DNA from: Anaerolineae bacterium
GTDB taxonomy: Bacteria > Chloroflexota > Anaerolineae > Promineifilales > Promineifilaceae
NCBI GenBank assembly: GCA_023384415.1
Contig: JAHDWJ010000041.1
Span: forward strand, 1 to 36,607
Length of the DNA: 36,607 bases
Reading direction: 5' to 3'
Position 1 is the first letter of the stretch; each line of letters begins with the position of its first letter. The notes under the pieces were generated by a model, which had not been told where the DNA came from, searched no databases, and saw only the letters and a list, made by a program, of their open reading frames with translations. Positions 34,716 through 36,607 of the stretch are shown here, piece after piece. The translations under genes and the position numbers were made by a program.

Positions 34716-35936
34716 TCAGTCCTCACTCCTCACTCCTCGCAAAACCTTCGGCAGCAGGGCATAAAACTGGGTCGCTTCAACCACTTCGGCCAGAGAAACG
34801 TGTTCATTAACGCTGTGGGCATAAATTTCATCCCCAGGGCCAAAGCCGATACTGGGAATACCCGCCTTGCCCCGCCAATAGTTGCCATTGGTCGAAAAAT
34901 CCCACTTGCCAGCGGGGGTTTGTCGCCCCCACAACTGAGCGACTACCTGTTGCCCCGCCTGCACCAGGGGATGATCCTCATCCATCGCCCAGGCGGGGAA
35001 ATATTTCTCATACAGAAACACCGCTCCGGTGTGGCTAGGAGTGTCATAAATCAGCTCCTGAATAGTAAAATCTTCTTTTTTGTCTGCGGGAATAAGGGCA
35101 GCCACAGCGGCAATCACTCCTTCTTTGCTCTCACCAAAAGTGACCCGCCGGTCTACAAAGATACGGCATTCATCCGGCACGGCGTTATCACTGGGGCTGA
35201 TGGAGCCAATGCGGGTAACGGTGATGCGCCCCTGGCCCAGAAACAGGTCGCTGGGCAGCTTGTCGTTCATCGCTTCAATCCCAGCAATGACCGGCACCAT
35301 TTTGTAAATGGCGTTGTCTCCCAACTGGTTGCTGGCAGCGTGGGCACTTTTCCCTTTAGCCACCAATTCTAACTCTACCCGCCCTTTGTGGCCGCGATAC
35401 ACCTGCATTTTGGTTGGCTCACCGATAACCACAAAATCAGGTTTGATCCTTTCCCACTCCACAAACGCCTGGCAGGCGATACCATCACACCATTCTTCGA
35501 TGTTGCCCAGGTAATAAGCGGTGAATCCATCCAGCAGCCCCAGATCATGGGCGATTTTGAGGCCGTAAATCATGCCCGGGGTGCTGCCTTTTTCATCCAA
35601 AGCCCCTCGGGCATAAAAAAGGCCATCTTCTACTTTGCCCGTAAATGGGTCCCAGGGCCATTGGGCCGGATCGCCAATGCCGACGGTATCCAGGTGGCTG
35701 TCATAGAGCAAAATTTTGTCGCCATCGCCGATTTTGCCCACAATAGAACCAAACCGATCTACATACACTTTGTTGAACCCCAGTTTGACCATCTCCTGGC
35801 CGACCCGCTGGCCCACCTTTTCGATGTCGTTGTCCATACTGGGGATAGCCACGATTTCACGAAAAAAGGTGAGGATGTCATCGTGTGCGGCCGCGACCCT
35901 TTGTTTAATCTCTTGAATAAGTTGTTCAATGTTCAT
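34716..35936 (-). CDS. ygeY: YgeY-like M20-family hydrolase
   Basis: I start at ATG 35936 (MNIEQLIQEI), 6-7 nt after GAAGGA; an upstream ATG at 35960 would remove that site. The 406-residue protein is a zinc M20 peptidase/deacylase. Metal and catalytic residues are seen in YDSHLDTV (H81, D83), GALDEKGS (D114), NIEEWCDG (E147/E148) and the C-terminal HSVNEHV. These segments match the YgeY group, which is genetically tied to YgeW-type carbamoyltransferases. The last codons lie in a repeated CTCACTCCTC phrase, so the repeat has shaped the C-terminus. It precedes ygeW on the minus strand with a 103-bp gap containing GTATTGG-type repeats. The substrate is uncertain. Confidence 0.85.
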   Translation of the reverse strand: MNIEQLIQEIKQRVAAAHDDILTFFREIVAIPSMDNDIEKVGQRVGQEMVKLGFNKVYVDRFGSIVGKIGDGDKILLYDSHLDTVGIGDPAQWPWDPFTGKVEDGLFYARGALDEKGSTPGMIYGLKIAHDLGLLDGFTAYYLGNIEEWCDGIACQAFVEWERIKPDFVVIGEPTKMQVYRGHKGRVELELVAKGKSAHAASNQLGDNAIYKMVPVIAGIEAMNDKLPSDLFLGQGRITVTRIGSISPSDNAVPDECRIFVDRRVTFGESKEGVIAAVAALIPADKKEDFTIQELIYDTPSHTGAVFLYEKYFPAWAMDEDHPLVQAGQQVVAQLWGRQTPAGKWDFSTNGNYWRGKAGIPSIGFGPGDEIYAHSVNEHVSLAEVVEATQFYALLPKVLRGVRSED

Positions 35937-35969
35937 GGTTGATTCCTTCATTGTCAGCACCCAATTTAG

Positions 35970-35999
35970 AAAAAAAAAGACCCCTGAGAGAGGTCTTTT
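35970..35999 (-). terminator. Rho-independent terminator after tRNA-Gly
   Basis: On the minus strand AAAGACC-TCTCTCAGG-GGTCTTT forms a 7-bp stem followed by a run of T (plus-strand A-run at 35970-35978). It lies 5 bp downstream of the tRNA 3' end. Confidence 0.88.
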
Positions 36000-36004
36000 G
36001 TTAG

Positions 36005-36075
36005 AGCGGGCAACGGGAATCGAACCCGTACCAATTGCTTGGGAAGCAACTATGATACCTTTTCACCATGCCCGC
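36005..36075 (-). tRNA. tRNA-Gly (anticodon CCC)
   Basis: The minus strand folds as a full cloverleaf. The acceptor stem is GCGGGCA with TGCCCGC, the T arm contains GGTTCGATTCC, and the anticodon arm is GTTGC-TTCCCAA-GCAAT, giving anticodon CCC for glycine codon GGG. CCA is not encoded. It has its own promoter and terminator. Confidence 0.95.
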
Positions 36076-36086
36076 AACAGAGCCGA

Positions 36087-36115
36087 ATTATAAACGAATG
36101 GGTTGGAATAGACAA
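36087..36115 (-). promoter_or_regulatory. Promoter of tRNA-Gly
   Basis: On the minus strand TTGTCT (36110-36115), a 17-bp spacer and TATAAT (36087-36092) form a good housekeeping promoter. The predicted start is a few bases before the tRNA 5' end at 36075. Confidence 0.82.
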
Positions 36116-36191
36116 ACCCGCCTTCTGACAGATAGGTTGCCAATAAATGGACGCCTCTTGTCTCCCTTTCGGAATGGTGTCTCGCACTGTT

Positions 36192-36213
36192 TTCTCGTTA
36201 ATTGTGACGAGAA
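36192..36213. repeat. Small inverted repeat between tRNA-Gly and the last gene
   Basis: TTCTCGT and ACGAGAA form a perfect 7-bp stem with an 8-nt loop. It lies in the 465-bp stretch (36076-36540) where, apart from the two promoters, I see nothing else. It could be an operator or a short transcript fold. Confidence 0.45.
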
Positions 36214-36422
36214 TGCTCTGCTGTCAACCATATGTGTTGTGTAAATAGCGCCGTATTGCTATCTGCAGGGGCTTGTCTTCCAACATTGTGTCAGTTAGAT
36301 GCGGCAATGTCTTGTTGCTTGAGTTGACCAGGCGATGATAACTAATTGTCACAATGGATCAAAACAATATGCAATTTATACGATTCATAGAATCATTGTA
36401 AAACCATACTAAAAACTTCTTC

Positions 36423-36451
36423 TTGACACTTTCACCAACGACGATTATACT
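36423..36451 (+). promoter_or_regulatory. Consensus promoter for the gene at 36541
   Basis: TTGACA (36423-36428), a 17-bp spacer and TATACT (36446-36451) are close to ideal housekeeping promoter elements. The transcript would have a leader of about 80 nt before the ATG at 36541. Confidence 0.85.
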
Positions 36452-36540
36452 CCCGTCTGTTCACAGATTTACCGCTTTACCCATTCAACTTGTCTCAACA
36501 CAGCCCTATATCCCTATCAATAGCTAACCAGGAGCAAGCC

Positions 36541-36607
36541 ATGGAACGCGGCCGCCACTCGCCTTCTTCTCTTCCTGCTTTTCCCGTTAACCCTGCTCCT
36601 TGCCCCA
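36541..36607 (+). CDS. Start of a gene, cut by the window edge; possibly frameshifted
   Basis: An AGGAG site 6 nt upstream and a strong promoter mark ATG 36541 as a real start. In its own frame the 22 visible codons (MERGRHSPSSLPAF...) are not recognisable. The +1 frame from 36542 encodes a very signal-peptide-like stretch, RLLLFLLFPLTLLL, but has no start codon after an upstream stop. Dropping one G from ATGGAAC would give M-N-A-A-A followed by that stretch. The gene may be an exported protein with a 1-bp change or sequencing error. Confidence 0.5.
   Translation, partial: MERGRHSPSSLPAFPVNPAPCP

Noticed and set aside
1..36607. Insertion sequences, integrases or prophage genes
   Set aside because: I saw no transposase, recombinase or phage structural gene on either strand.

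Overview
The window looks like a chromosomal segment of a Chloroflexota bacterium, probably Anaerolineae-like. This is inferred from the large regulator fusing a SARP domain, an ATPase, TPRs and a kinase, from the DUF3105 protein, from the tandem phrase-like intergenic repeats, and from the Cas set. No marker gene here proves the taxonomy. One short palindrome, GCGGCCGC, is iterated to a striking degree: I counted about 48 copies by eye.

Region by region. Positions 45-5838 hold a CRISPR array of 80 repeats (37 bp) and 79 spacers. It is transcribed on the minus strand, because repeats read that way end in ACTGAAAC. The leader lies at 5839-6117 and the degenerate terminal repeat at the left edge. 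Positions 6118-8163 carry cas4, cas2 and cas1 on the minus strand. A divergent intergenic region with a 17-bp palindrome follows. Positions 8640-11061 carry two signalling genes: a CARF-like (NE0113-type) protein with a C-terminal HTH, and a three-part protein that reads as CARF + HEPN RNase + minimal CRISPR polymerase (mCpol). Positions 11316-17937 are a complete type III-B effector operon (cmr2-cmr3-cmr1-cmr4-cmr5-cmr6). Positions 18081-19381 carry a Card1/Can2-like CARF nuclease and a small Csx15-like protein. Positions 19391-26594 carry a type I-B effector set (cst1/cas8, an internally translated cas11, cas7, cas5, cas3, cas6). A decayed toxin-antitoxin scar sits between cas3 and cas6.

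The right third is ordinary chromosome. It holds a stack of hairpin repeats, a DUF3105 membrane protein, a multidrug-type ABC exporter, the large SARP/ATPase/TPR/Ser-Thr kinase regulator, a YgeW-like carbamoyltransferase with a YgeY-like M20 hydrolase, a tRNA-Gly(CCC) with promoter and terminator, and the start of a further gene behind a consensus promoter.

How it works together: one array, one adaptation module and one Cas6 appear to feed both a DNA-targeting type I-B complex and an RNA-targeting type III-B complex. Cas10 keeps its GGDD cyclase motif but has no HD nuclease domain, so cyclic-oligonucleotide signalling should be its main output. The likely receivers are Card1, the CARF-HTH protein and the CARF-HEPN-mCpol protein, with Csx15 as a possible damper. 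The most unusual item is the CARF-HEPN-mCpol fusion. A nucleotide-cyclase-like domain is joined to a sensor and a toxin RNase in one chain, beside a Cas10 that makes its own cyclic nucleotides. This suggests a self-contained or guard-type signalling circuit embedded in a CRISPR locus.
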